A DNA stretch of 64,000 nucleotides from Methylosinus sp. Ce-a6. GTDB taxonomy: Bacteria; Pseudomonadota; Alphaproteobacteria; Rhizobiales; Beijerinckiaceae. How positions within the stretch are numbered: the stretch's first letter is position 1; each line of letters begins with the position of its first letter. The notes beneath the pieces were generated by a model. The model saw only the letters and a list, made by a program, of their open reading frames with translations. It was not told where the DNA came from and searched no databases. The stretch spans positions 1 to 64,000 of the forward strand of contig NZ_BGJX01000011.1 of assembly GCF_009811655.1 (NCBI RefSeq), given 5' to 3'. Positions 43,505 to 51,870 of the stretch are shown here, one piece after another. The translations under genes were made by a program, and so were the position numbers.

Positions 43505-44368
43505 CTAGGACCGAAGCCAATCGAGTGTTAGGCGGTCAGGAAGCATTCTGAGCGTCGTGACCATCACGCGCCCCAAATACAGGCCTTCGAGTGAGGCATA
43601 GTCATTCCACATCGACCCCAGCAGCAAGCCGGGACCATCATTTAGAAAAACAACTTTAATGCTGAGGTCCTGTGCATTGGCGTAGCTGATAACCTCCGAG
43701 GCGCAATCCCGATATTGACCCGTGCGGTCATCTTCTTGCGCGCCGCCGCGGTCTGAATCATAGCGCGCGAGACCGACCGCCAAAACGGTATCACCCTCGC
43801 AAATTAGAAAATCTACCGGACGATCCGGCTTCGGATAGTTCGGAAAAATCTTCCCGAGAAGTATATCCTTCCCGGCGCGCTCAGGCCCGCTTACGATGAG
43901 CGTAGGAAACTGCTCGCGCAGAATGATGAAAAGGCGTTCCGTGAGATCATAGCCTTTTTTCCCGCGGTCTTTATATTCCCAAAGCACAGCGCATAGAGCT
44001 TCGTCGGGCATTGGGCGCGTCATGAATCGCTTTTGTACCTCGGCAATATTGCGGAATTTTTGCCCAAACTGCTCACAAATCTGGGCGGCAGCACGCTTTC
44101 TCTTCAGCATTTCAACGGGCGTTTCCGGACTGACGTATTTGCGGAAGACGCGAGCGAGTTGGACGCGCATCCACTGCTCTGAGATTTCGGATATCGCCAT
44201 AAATAGGTTTGTCGAAGAATGGGCCTCTGCGAGCAGCTTTCCAAACATGACAAGAACGGGCTTATATAAATCGCAAGCGAGCGGCAAAATATCTGGATAA
44301 TAATCCCCAGTCGATAGCGTTATCCACGCGTGACCCTCGGCCTTATAATCCTTAAATGACTTAGCCAT
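43505..44368 (-). CDS. Putative type II restriction endonuclease
   Basis: 287 residues without a family I can name with confidence. The C-terminal half has a possible PD-(D/E)XK-type core: PVDFLICEGDTVLAVGLARYD, followed by a charged stretch SDRGGAQEDDRTGQYRD. The N-terminal part is helical and basic (SPETPVEMLKRKRAAAQIC). Its role is inferred mainly from its place directly upstream of, and coupled to, a modification methyltransferase in an AT-rich island. An ATG at 44368 starts the frame. Confidence 0.65.
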   Translation of the reverse strand: MAKSFKDYKAEGHAWITLSTGDYYPDILPLACDLYKPVLVMFGKLLAEAHSSTNLFMAISEISEQWMRVQLARVFRKYVSPETPVEMLKRKRAAAQICEQFGQKFRNIAEVQKRFMTRPMPDEALCAVLWEYKDRGKKGYDLTERLFIILREQFPTLIVSGPERAGKDILLGKIFPNYPKPDRPVDFLICEGDTVLAVGLARYDSDRGGAQEDDRTGQYRDCASEVISYANAQDLSIKVVFLNDGPGLLLGSMWNDYASLEGLYLGRVMVTTLRMLPDRLTLDWLRS

Positions 44369-44472
44369 GCCTTAGATCAGCCCCGAATGACAGAACTTCC
44401 GATTCGGCAAATGGTAGCATAAGCGGCAACCTCCGAACTAGAGCTACATCCTGATCTGCCGTTACGACGTGA

Positions 44473-44498
44473 GCTGCGGGAGGATCAGCTCCCGCAGC
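44473..44498. repeat. 10-bp inverted repeat downstream of the META-like gene
   Basis: GCTGCGGGAG and CTCCCGCAGC flank a 6-base loop. No T-tract follows on either strand. On the minus strand it lies about 64 bp after the stop of the META-like lipoprotein gene, so it may weakly terminate that gene. It overlaps a 23-codon frame with a GAGGA site (44464-44535, minus) that I do not call. Confidence 0.4.
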
Positions 44499-44561
44499 GA
44501 GCGATAGCCGTAGACCACGAGGATCTCGAGCATTGCGCGATCCTCACGTCGGCCGCACCGC

Positions 44562-45023
44562 TCAGAGCGAGCGGGTGAAGCGCAGGACGCCGCCCTTGGC
44601 GCCTTTGAGGATGAGGTCGGAGCCCTGCGTGTCCCAGAAGGGGCCGGAGAGCAGCACCTGCCAGAAGTCGCGCTCGACCGCCTGCAGAGCGGGGTCGCAT
44701 TTGGCGTCGGCGACGGCGGGCATGGCCTTGGGGCCGAGCCGGTTGGCGCCGACGACGAAGACGCCCGACCAGGACTTGCAGCCGGAGAAGCCCGCGCCGC
44801 GCATCGTCGAATCGATGCGGATCCAAATGTCGCCGGGCGCGGCCTTTCCGTTGATGTCCTTGAGATTGAAAATGTAATTATGCGGGAACGGCTTGTAGCT
44901 CGGGATCGGCTCCTGCGCCGTCGCCTCCTGCTGATCCTTCTCTTTTTGCGCCGGCTTTCCCTTGGCCAGCGCGGGGCCGCAGGCGGCGAGGCCGACCAGA
45001 AGCGCGGTCAGAGTTCGTCTCAT
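44562..45023 (-). CDS. META-domain-like lipoprotein or secreted protein
   Basis: 153 residues. The signal peptide (LTALLVGLAACGPALA) contains a possible lipobox LAAC, so it could be a lipoprotein, or it may be cleaved after ALA. The remainder has the META/HslJ-like pattern: SGCKSWSGVFVVGANRLG with two further conserved positions, and the C-terminal WDTQGSDLILKGAKGGVLRFTR. These proteins are periplasmic and of uncertain function. The ATG at 45023 has AAGGATCGAAGG upstream. Confidence 0.7.
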   Translation of the reverse strand: MRRTLTALLVGLAACGPALAKGKPAQKEKDQQEATAQEPIPSYKPFPHNYIFNLKDINGKAAPGDIWIRIDSTMRGAGFSGCKSWSGVFVVGANRLGPKAMPAVADAKCDPALQAVERDFWQVLLSGPFWDTQGSDLILKGAKGGVLRFTRSL

Positions 45024-45154
45024 CCTTCGATCCTTCTACAAACGACCCTCATGCGAATCGTTTCGGGAGAATTGCGCGCGCCTTGTGGTTTTTTTCCGAA
45101 CGCGCGCGCCGGCGCTGCTCTCGACGCATGGGCGGGCGAAAAGCGAAAACGCCG

Positions 45155-46150
45155 TTACAACATGCTGGGCAGCACGCGGTCGGGCGGGCGGTGCCCGTCC
45201 ATGAAGGTCTTGATGTTGATGATGACCTTCTCGCCCATGTCGACGCGGCCCTCATTGGTGGCCGAGCCCATATGCGGCAGCAGCGTGACCTTGCCGGCCT
45301 TGGCGAGCTTCACGAGCTTGGGCGAGACGGCCGGCTCATGCTCGAAGACGTCGAGGCCGGCGCCGGAAATCTCGTCCGCTTCCAGCATCCGAATCAGCGC
45401 GTTCTCGTCGACGATCTCGCCGCGGGCGGTGTTCACGATGATGGCGTGCGGCCGCAGCTGCTTCAGCCGGCGGGCCGAGAGCAGGTGATAGGTCGCCGGC
45501 GTGTGCGGGCAGTGGATCGACAAAATGTCGATGCGGGCCAGCATCTGATCGAGCGATTCCCAATAGGTCGCCTCGATCTGATCCTCGATCTCGGCCGGCA
45601 GGCGGCGGCGGTTGTGATAGTGGATGGAGAGGCCGAAGGCGCTGGCGCGGCGCGCGAGCGCCTGGCCGATGCGCCCCATGCCGACGATGCCGAGCCTTTT
45701 GCCGGTGATGCGATGGCCGAGCATCCAGGTGGGCGACCAGCCGCCCCAGGCGCCGTCCGGTATCGTGCGCGCGCCCTCGACGAGACGCCGCGCCACGGCG
45801 AGGATGAGGCCCATTGTGAGATCGGCCGTGTCCTCGGTGAGGACGCCCGGCGTATTGGTGACGGTGATCGAGCGGCGCAGCGCGGAGGCGACGTCTATAT
45901 GGTCGACGCCATTGCCGAAATTGGCGATGAGCTTCAACTGGTCGCCGGCCTGGCCGATGAGGCCGGAATCGATGCGGTCGGTGATCGTCGGCACCAGAAC
46001 ATCCGCGGTGCGGACGGCCTCGACGAGCTCCTCATGGGTCGCCGGCCGATCGGTCACATTGAGGCGCGTGTCGAAAAGCTCGCACATGCGGGTTTCGATC
46101 ACCTCGGGGAGCCGACGTGTCACCACGACGAGCGGCTTCTTTTTCGCCAT
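45155..46150 (-). CDS. D-2-hydroxyacid dehydrogenase (glyoxylate/hydroxypyruvate reductase type)
   Basis: 331 residues. NAD(P)-binding motif GIVGMGRIGQALARRA (about residue 154), catalytic Arg in VNTARGEIVDENAL, Glu in LDVFEHEP and His in LLPHMGSATNE. This set fits glyoxylate reductase / hydroxypyruvate reductase or a related D-2-hydroxyacid dehydrogenase. In a serine-cycle methylotroph, reduction of hydroxypyruvate or glyoxylate is a likely use, but the true serine-cycle HprA may be another gene. GAAGGGGAAG precedes the ATG at 46150. Confidence 0.88.
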   Translation of the reverse strand: MAKKKPLVVVTRRLPEVIETRMCELFDTRLNVTDRPATHEELVEAVRTADVLVPTITDRIDSGLIGQAGDQLKLIANFGNGVDHIDVASALRRSITVTNTPGVLTEDTADLTMGLILAVARRLVEGARTIPDGAWGGWSPTWMLGHRITGKRLGIVGMGRIGQALARRASAFGLSIHYHNRRRLPAEIEDQIEATYWESLDQMLARIDILSIHCPHTPATYHLLSARRLKQLRPHAIIVNTARGEIVDENALIRMLEADEISGAGLDVFEHEPAVSPKLVKLAKAGKVTLLPHMGSATNEGRVDMGEKVIINIKTFMDGHRPPDRVLPSML

Positions 46151-46393
46151 CTTCCCCTTCGTCCTCCCGCCTCGGTCGAATAAGCTGCGCGGCCGCCGGG
46201 GCGGAACCTGTCCGCCGATCGAGCCCCGGGGCGGTTTTACGTCTCTTCAACCAGGTCTTAACGACGATGGATGAAAAGAGCGTCTCGCCGCCCGCGCCCC
46301 TTTCCCATCGAACTTCCTAGCAGATGGCGGGACAAAGACAAGACGAGGCGTCGTTCGCAGCCGCGGGAGCCGCCTTCCGGGAGAAGTGTAGAA

Positions 46394-46930
46394 ATGGACG
46401 AGAAGCCCTTTCCGAGCCCGAGACGCGCGGCCGCAGCGATCCGTTTCGCCGTCGCCGCTCTGCTCGCCTGCGCTCCGACGGGCGCCGGCGCGCAGCAGCA
46501 GGTCGGCTCGGCGTCGGGACTGCCCCTGCCGCGTTATGTCAGCCTCAAATCGGATCGCGTCAATCTGCATGAGGGGCCGAGCAAGGAGCATCCGACGCTA
46601 TGGGTGTACGAGCGGGCCGGCCTGCCGGTGGAAATCACCGCCGAATTCGAGACTTGGCGCAAAATCCGCGATTCGGAGGGGACCGAGGGCTGGGTGCTGC
46701 ATTCGCTGCTCTCCGGCCGCCGCACGGCGCTCGTCGCGCCCTGGAAGAAGGAGCCGATTCTCGCTTACGCCGGCGATCGGACGACGCCGTTGGCGAAATT
46801 GTCGCCCGGCGTCGTCGCCAATCTGCGCCGCTGCGACGGCTCCTGGTGCCGCGTCTCGGGCGACGGTTTCGACGCCCATGTGAAACAGGAGGGGCTGTGG
46901 GGCGTCTATCCCGGCGAGAAGATCGAGTGA
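46394..46930 (+). CDS. Exported bacterial SH3-domain protein
   Basis: 178 residues from the ATG at 46394. Signal peptide (IRFAVAALLACAPTGAGAQQ, cleaved near residue 36), followed by two SH3-like repeats of the SH3_4 type: VSLKSDRVNLHEGPSKEHP with WRKIRDSEGTEGWVLHSLLSG, then a second unit ending WCRVSGDGFDAHVKQEGLWGVYPGE. The domains probably bind cell wall or proteins in the periplasm. Repeat A4 begins 5 bp after the stop and may act as terminator. Confidence 0.85.
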   Translation: MDEKPFPSPRRAAAAIRFAVAALLACAPTGAGAQQQVGSASGLPLPRYVSLKSDRVNLHEGPSKEHPTLWVYERAGLPVEITAEFETWRKIRDSEGTEGWVLHSLLSGRRTALVAPWKKEPILAYAGDRTTPLAKLSPGVVANLRRCDGSWCRVSGDGFDAHVKQEGLWGVYPGEKIE

Positions 46931-46935
46931 CGGCC

Positions 46936-47004
46936 GAGAGTCTTTCCGTGTTTCATCGAAACACGGAAAGACTTTCGGCTTTTGTTTTGACGGAAGCGCT
47001 CTAG
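46936..47004 (+). repeat. Repeat family A, copy A4 (shortened)
   Basis: Full first hairpin (AGTCTTTCCGTGTTTC / GAAACACGGAAAGACT) with the T-rich CTTTTGTTTT, but the second palindrome is shortened to GACGGAAGCGCTCTAG. Its terminal CTAG (47001-47004) contains the stop of the VOC gene on the minus strand. Confidence 0.85.
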
Positions 47005-47381
47005 TCGCCGTGATGCACGGCCTCGATATTATGGCCTGCCGGATCGATGACGAAAGCGCCATAATAATCAGGGTGGTAGTGCGGGCGTAGCCCGGGCGGG
47101 CCATTGTCCCCGCCTCCCGCCGACAGGGCCGCCGCGTGGAAGGCGTCGACATCGGAGCGGCTCTCCGCGCGAAAAGCGATATGCAGCGGCGACGTGGGGT
47201 CGTCGCCGGCGGCGATCCAGAAATCCGGCTTCGGCGGGACGCCGAAGCCCACAATGTCCCGTCCGACGGAGGCCACGGAGAATTCCCGCAGCACGACATA
47301 GCCCAGCGGAGCGAGCGCCGCCGCATAGAAAGCGCGCGCTCGGGCGAAATCTCTGACGACGAGGCTCAGATGATCGATCAT
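47001..47381 (-). CDS. VOC-superfamily (glyoxalase/bleomycin resistance-like) protein
   Basis: 126 residues with one complete VOC module: MIDHLSLVVRDFARARAFYAAAL at the N-terminus, LHIAFRAESRSDVDAFHAAAL in the middle, and YYGAFVIDPAGHNIEAVHHG at the end. The putative metal ligands are His near the start, His in LHIAF and Glu in NIEAVHH. The substrate is unknown. The TAG stop is contributed by the end of repeat A4. A 19-bp direct repeat (ATCATGCGGCGGCTCTAT) lies just upstream, near 47377-47412. Confidence 0.85.
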   Translation of the reverse strand: MIDHLSLVVRDFARARAFYAAALAPLGYVVLREFSVASVGRDIVGFGVPPKPDFWIAAGDDPTSPLHIAFRAESRSDVDAFHAAALSAGGGDNGPPGLRPHYHPDYYGAFVIDPAGHNIEAVHHGD

Positions 47382-47423
47382 GCGGCGGCTCTATCGATCA
47401 TGCGGCGGCTCTATGTGGAGGGG

Positions 47424-47879
47424 TTAGTCGTCATCCTTGCAGAGGCGGACGACGACGTCGACGCGGGCGATCTTCATGCCGGGCGGCGGCGGCGGCAGGT
47501 TTGCCACATCGACATGAGCGCCCGGAATGTCGACGAGCCCCACGCCGTCGAGCAGAAAATGGTGATGTTCCGAGACATTGGTGTCGAAATAGACGCGCGC
47601 GCCATCGACCGCGATCTCGCGCAGCAGGCCGACGTCGGTGAATTGATGGAGCGTGTTATAGACGGTGGCGAGCGACACCGGCAGTTCGGCGGCGAGCGCC
47701 TCCTCGAACAGCTTCTCGGCCGTCACATGGCGGTCGCCCTGGCCGAACAGCAGCCCGCCGAGCGCGACGCGCTGGCGCGTCGGCCTCATGCCGGCCGCGA
47801 TCAGCCTTATGCGCAGGCGCCGAATGACGTCGCCGGGCGCGCGTTTGGCAGTCTCGATCTTGGCTTGCTCGACCGTCAT
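47424..47879 (-). CDS. irr: Iron response regulator Irr (Fur family)
   Basis: 151 residues. Fur fold with winged helix GMRPTRQRVALGGLLF and VSLATVYNTLHQFTDVGLLRE, and the histidine cluster in NVSEHHHFLLDG that is typical of rhizobial Irr and involved in haem sensing. There is no CxxC zinc site of classical Fur, and the N-terminal haem regulatory Cys-Pro motif of Bradyrhizobium is absent. Irr represses iron-using pathways when iron is scarce. The divergent fabA-fabB genes form the order known in rhizobia. ATG at 47879 chosen over an upstream frame start. Confidence 0.92.
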   Translation of the reverse strand: MTVEQAKIETAKRAPGDVIRRLRIRLIAAGMRPTRQRVALGGLLFGQGDRHVTAEKLFEEALAAELPVSLATVYNTLHQFTDVGLLREIAVDGARVYFDTNVSEHHHFLLDGVGLVDIPGAHVDVANLPPPPPGMKIARVDVVVRLCKDDD

Positions 47880-47920
47880 TCGCTCTATGTTCCCGCCCCG
47901 CTTCGAGTCTCTCTTTGCGT

Positions 47921-47949
47921 ACAATAGGGAAGCGCGCGCGACGAGACAA
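47921..47949 (-). promoter_or_regulatory. Probable sigma-70-type promoter of irr
   Basis: Read on the minus strand, TTGTCT (47944-47949) is followed after exactly 17 bases by TATTGT (47921-47926), a good -35/-10 pair. It lies 42 bp upstream of the irr start. No obvious iron-control palindrome is visible in this short region. Confidence 0.6.
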
Positions 47950-48079
47950 CTTTTTCCTCGCCGGCGCGCAGCGAGAGGCTCGCCCCCTTTGACCCGGCCG
48001 GCGCCTATGTTACGGAATGCGGCTTCCGGCCGGCGGCGCGACCGGGCATCGTCACGTCAGAGGCGCAAGAAGGAACATC

Positions 48080-48598
48080 ATGAGCGAACGGCGCTCGTCT
48101 TTCGGATATGAGGATCTGCTCGCCTGCGCGCGGGAGGAGCTTTTCGGCCCCGGCAATGCGCAGCTCCCGCTGCCGCCCATGCTCATGTTCGACCGAATCA
48201 CCGAGATCTTCGAGGACGGCGGGGGGCACGGCAAAGGCTATGTGCGCGCCGAGCTCGACATCGACCCGAGCCTCTGGTTCTTCGACTGCCATTTCAAGGG
48301 CAATCCGGTAATGCCGGGGTGCCTCGGGCTCGATTCGCTCTGGCAGCTCACCGGCTTTTTCTTGGGCTGGCTCGATTTGCCGGGCCGCGGCATGGCGCTC
48401 GGCGTCGGCGAGGTGAAATTCAGCGGTCAGGTGCGGCCGCACAATAGGCTGGTTCGCTACGGCGTCGATTTCAAACGCGTGTTCAAGTCCAAGCTCGTCC
48501 TCGGCATCGCCGACGGCTGGGTGGAGGTGGACGGGGAACGCATCTATGAAGCGAAAGACCTGAAGGTCGGACTCGCCAAGCCCGAAGCCGCCGCTTAA
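48080..48598 (+). CDS. fabA: Beta-hydroxydecanoyl-ACP dehydratase/isomerase
   Basis: Introduces the cis double bond in anaerobic-type unsaturated fatty acid synthesis. 172 residues with the hot-dog fold and catalytic His in [20 protein letters not shown], and the Asp in [26 protein letters not shown] is at the N-terminus. The ATG at 48080 has GAAGGA just before it. fabB and fabI follow on the same strand, with fabA-fabB probably in one transcript. Confidence 0.97.
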   Translation: MSERRSSFGYEDLLACAREELFGPGNAQLPLPPMLMFDRITEIFEDGGGHGKGYVRAELDIDPSLWFFDCHFKGNPVMPGCLGLDSLWQLTGFFLGWLDLPGRGMALGVGEVKFSGQVRPHNRLVRYGVDFKRVFKSKLVLGIADGWVEVDGERIYEAKDLKVGLAKPEAAA

Positions 48599-48699
48599 AG
48601 GCCCGACGGGACGCGCGATCGAAGCGCGCGACAAGGCGGGACGCCGCCAAATTCGGACGGGAACGTAAGAGATCCCGCCGGCGCGAGGGAGTTTTTGAC

Positions 48700-49923
48700 A
48701 TGAGACGAGTGGTCGTGACCGGCATGGGCGTCGTGTCGTCCATCGGCAATAATACCCAGGAAGTGGTCGCCTCTCTGCACGAGGCGAAGTCCGGCATAGT
48801 GAAGGCGGACAAATACGCCGAGCTCGGCTTCCGCTGCCAGGTTCACGGCGCGCCGACGCTCGACCCTTCGACGATCCTCGATCGCCGCGCCATGCGCTTC
48901 CACGCCATGGGCACGGCCTGGAATCACGTCGCCATGGATCAGGCGATCCTCGATTCCGGCCTCGCGCCGGACGAAGTCTCCAATGAGCGCACCGGCATCA
49001 TCATGGGCTCGGGCGGCCCTTCGACCAAGGTCGTCGTCGAATCGGCGGACATCGCCCGCGCCAAGGGGCCGAAGAAGGTCGGCCCCTTCGCCGTGCCCAA
49101 GGCCATGTCCTCCACCGCCTCGGCGACGCTCGCCACCTGGTTCAAGATCAAGGGCGTCAACTATTCCATCTCCTCGGCCTGCGCGACCTCCAATCATTGC
49201 ATCGGCGCCGCCTTCGAGCAGATTCAATGGGGCAAGCAGGATGTGATGTTCGCCGGCGGCTGCGAGGAGCTCGAATGGGAGCTCTCCGTGCTGTTCGACG
49301 CGATGGGCGCCATGTCCTCTTCCTTCAACGATCGTCCGGCCACGGCCTCGCGCGCCTATGACAAGAACCGCGACGGCTTCGTCATCGCCGGCGGCGCGGG
49401 CGTGCTGGTGCTCGAGGAATATGAGCGGGCCAAGGCGCGCGGCGCGAAGATCTACGCCGAGATCGCCGGCTATGGCGCGACCTCCGACGGCCATGACATG
49501 GTGCAGCCCTCCGGCGAGGGCGCGATGCGTTGCATGCGTCTGGCGCTGGCCGGGGTGAAGGCGCCGATCGACTATATCAATCCGCACGCGACATCGACTC
49601 CGGTCGGCGATCTCAAGGAGATCGAGGCGATCCGCGAGGTGTTCGGCCGCGGCGACAAATGCCCGCCGATTTCGGCGACGAAATCCTTGACCGGCCACTC
49701 GCTCGGCGCGACCGGCGTGCAGGAGGCGATCTATTCGCTGCTGATGATGCAGAACGGCTTCATCTGCGAGAGCGCCAATATCGAGGAGCTCGATCCGGAA
49801 TTCGCCGACATGCCGATTTTGCGCGAGCGGCGCGACAATGTCGCGCTGCGCGCGGTGCTCTCCAATTCCTTCGGTTTTGGCGGCACCAATGCGTCGCTGG
49901 TGTTCAAGCACCCGGACGCCTGA
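48700..49923 (+). CDS. fabB: 3-oxoacyl-ACP synthase I
   Basis: Elongates acyl-ACPs including unsaturated ones. 407 residues. The active-site Cys is in [13 protein letters not shown] (about residue 164), with His residues in [12 protein letters not shown] and [16 protein letters not shown], giving the Cys-His-His triad. The start [16 protein letters not shown] is typical. It follows fabA after 101 bp, as in many alphaproteobacteria. Confidence 0.97.
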   Translation: MRRVVVTGMGVVSSIGNNTQEVVASLHEAKSGIVKADKYAELGFRCQVHGAPTLDPSTILDRRAMRFHAMGTAWNHVAMDQAILDSGLAPDEVSNERTGIIMGSGGPSTKVVVESADIARAKGPKKVGPFAVPKAMSSTASATLATWFKIKGVNYSISSACATSNHCIGAAFEQIQWGKQDVMFAGGCEELEWELSVLFDAMGAMSSSFNDRPATASRAYDKNRDGFVIAGGAGVLVLEEYERAKARGAKIYAEIAGYGATSDGHDMVQPSGEGAMRCMRLALAGVKAPIDYINPHATSTPVGDLKEIEAIREVFGRGDKCPPISATKSLTGHSLGATGVQEAIYSLLMMQNGFICESANIEELDPEFADMPILRERRDNVALRAVLSNSFGFGGTNASLVFKHPDA

Positions 49924-50042
49924 TACGAATTCATGATCGCTTCGCGCGGCGCCGATCGCCCCTTCTCCCCGCGCGCGGGGAGTAAGGTGAGGATGAGGGG
50001 CGCGGGGCGTTTGTCATCGCGGTTCGGCCCCGGGCCGTCACA

Positions 50043-50235
50043 CTAGCGGCCTGCGTCAATGAAAGTGAAGATGTTCGAGCCCCCTCCCCAACCCTCCCCG
50101 GCTGCGCGGGAGAGGGAGCAGATTCGGCGCTTCATCGAAGCTTCGCGAAATGTCGTCGCCCCCCTCTCCCGCGCAGCGGGGGAGGGTGAGGGAGGGGGCC
50201 TTCGGGGCTTCGGTTCGAATGACGCAGACTGCTAG
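50043..50235 (+). repeat. Repeat family C, copy C2
   Basis: Starts CTAGCGGCCTGCGTCAATG and ends GAATGACGCAGACTGCTAG, its imperfect inverted repeat. Two facing GC-rich stems with CTGCGCGGGAGAGGG and its complement lie inside. A short GC-rich palindromic piece (CCCCGCGCGCGGGG, about 49967-49980) precedes it. C2 joins A5 at the shared CTAG near 50235. Confidence 0.85.
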
Positions 50236-50335
50236 AGCGTTTCCAGCCGAAGTGGACGCCGGTTCGGCGTTGGAAACGCGTCGAAACAAAAGCCTAGAAT
50301 CTTTTCATGTTTCAATGAAACATGAAAGACTCTAG
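50235..50335 (-). repeat. Repeat family A, copy A5 (reverse orientation)
   Basis: Begins TAGAGCGTTTCCAGCC and ends with the hairpin ATGTTTCA / TGAAACAT in AGTCTTTCATG-type arms and a final CTAG. Together C2 and A5 fill most of the 490-bp gap between fabB and fabI. About 80 bp (50336-50414) remain as leader of fabI. Confidence 0.85.
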
Positions 50336-50414
50336 CCCGCTCCCCGCAAGCGAGGAGAGGGAAAAGGCGGCGAGCCGAGCCGCAAACAGCATGACGAGAC
50401 AGGAACATCGCCAA

Positions 50415-51236
50415 ATGACGGTTTCAACGGGCCTCATGCAAGGCAAGCGCGGCCTTGTCATGGGAGTCGCGAATGATCATTCCATCGCCTATGGCATAGC
50501 GAGAGCGCTGGCGCGGCACGGCGCCTCGCTCGCCTTCACCTATCAGGGCGAGGCGCTGGGCAAGCGCGTCCGCCCGATCGCCGAGGAGCTCGGCTCCGAT
50601 CTGGTGATCCCCTGCGACGTGGAGGATATCGCTTCCGTCGACGCCGTCTTCGCGCGTCTTGCCGAGCAATGGGGCGAGCTCGATTTTCTCGTCCATTCCA
50701 TCGGCTATTCGGACAAGAGCGAATTGAAGGGCCTCTACGCCGACACGACGCGCGAGAATTTCATCCGCACGCTCGTCATCTCCTGCTTCTCCTTCACCGA
50801 GGCGGCGAAACGCGCCGCGGCGCTGATGAAGAACGGCGGCTCCATGCTCACCGTCTCTTTCGGCGGCGGCACGCATGTGATGCCGAATTACAATGTGATG
50901 GGCGTCGCCAAGGCGGCGCTCGATTCCTCCGTGCGCTATCTCGCCGCGGATTATGGCGCGCGCGGCATTCGCGTGAACGCCATCTCGCCCGGTCCCGTGC
51001 GCACGATGGCGGGCGCCGGCATCACCGGCGCGCGGGCGATGGGCGCGTTTCAGAAGGCCCATGCGCCGCTGCGCCGCATGATCACGCTGGACGAGATCGG
51101 CGGCTCGGCGCTCTATTTCCTGTCGGAGCTCTCGGGCGGCGTGACCGGCGAAATCCATCTCGTCGACGCCGGCTACAACATCATGCTGCAGCCGCGCCCC
51201 GAAGATTTGAACGGCGGCGCCGCAGGGGCGGATTAG
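50415..51236 (+). CDS. fabI: Enoyl-ACP reductase (NADH)
   Basis: Last reduction step of fatty acid elongation. 273 residues from the ATG at 50415 with AGGAAC upstream; an in-frame ATG at 50391 is less likely. Rossmann start GLVMGVANDHSIAYGIA, FLVHSIGYSDKSEL, and the catalytic Tyr/Lys of the FabI type (MPNYNVMGVAKAALDSSVRY). The 3' end overlaps a convergent response-regulator gene by 56 bp. It may have its own transcript because repeats separate it from fabB. Confidence 0.96.
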   Translation: MTVSTGLMQGKRGLVMGVANDHSIAYGIARALARHGASLAFTYQGEALGKRVRPIAEELGSDLVIPCDVEDIASVDAVFARLAEQWGELDFLVHSIGYSDKSELKGLYADTTRENFIRTLVISCFSFTEAAKRAAALMKNGGSMLTVSFGGGTHVMPNYNVMGVAKAALDSSVRYLAADYGARGIRVNAISPGPVRTMAGAGITGARAMGAFQKAHAPLRRMITLDEIGGSALYFLSELSGGVTGEIHLVDAGYNIMLQPRPEDLNGGAAGAD

Positions 51237-51867
51237 GCTCGCGCGCCTCGACCGCCTTGGCGCTCGCGGCGATGACCGAGAGCCGCGCGAGCTCGACCAG
51301 CGTGTCGATATTGGCCTTGGCCATGATATTGGCGCGATGCAGCTCGACGGTTCTCAAATCGAGACCGAGCCCTTGCGCGATGTCCCGGCTCGGGCGGCCT
51401 TTGGCGATGCCCGCCAGCACGCGCCTCTCCTCCGCGCTCAGCGAGCCGAAGCGGGCGAGAATGGCGCGCGTCTCCGCGTCGTTGTCGCGCTCGCCGCGCC
51501 TTGCGGCGAGCGCGCGCCGCACGGAGGCGAGCAGCGCCTCGTCGTCGAAAGGTTTTTCCAACAGATCGCTGGCGCCGGCCGCGAGCGCCTCGACGGTGAG
51601 CGAGGCGCCGGCCGATGCGGTGATGATGACCACGGGCGGCGTCGCTCCGAGGGCGCGCAGGCGCCGCGTGAGCTCGACGCCGGTCATATCCGGCAGTCGC
51701 ATATCCGCGACGACGCACCCCGAAGTCAGCGGTCCCGCGTCGGCGAGGCATTCGTCCGCCGCGCAATAGGCGCGCGGGCGAAAGCCGCGCGAGCGGAACA
51801 TCAATGTCAAGGCGTCGCGGATGGCCGGATCGTCGTCGACGAGATGCACGAGCGGCGGGAGTCTCAT
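51181..51867 (-). CDS. FixJ/NarL-type response regulator
   Basis: 228 residues. Canonical receiver with LVHLVDDDPAIRDALTLMF, phospho-Asp in CVVADMRLPDMTG and the lysine in DLLEKPFDDE. LuxR-type helix-turn-helix near the C-terminus (LSAEERRVLAGIAKGRPSRDIAQGLGLDLRTVELHRANIMAK; key part RTVELHRANIMAK). It follows the kinase gene after 3 bp. The C-terminal tail beyond the DNA-binding domain is basic and overlaps fabI. This is a FixLJ/TodT-like system, but no oxygen-sensing haem site is evident in the partner. Confidence 0.9.
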   Translation of the reverse strand: MRLPPLVHLVDDDPAIRDALTLMFRSRGFRPRAYCAADECLADAGPLTSGCVVADMRLPDMTGVELTRRLRALGATPPVVIITASAGASLTVEALAAGASDLLEKPFDDEALLASVRRALAARRGERDNDAETRAILARFGSLSAEERRVLAGIAKGRPSRDIAQGLGLDLRTVELHRANIMAKANIDTLVELARLSVIAASAKAVEAREPNPPLRRRRSNLRGAAAA

Positions 51868-51870
51868 AGG

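Noticed and set aside
44464..44535. 23-codon minus frame with a GAGGA site
   Set aside because: Too short and overlaps a hairpin. No similarity or conservation can be judged from the window alone.
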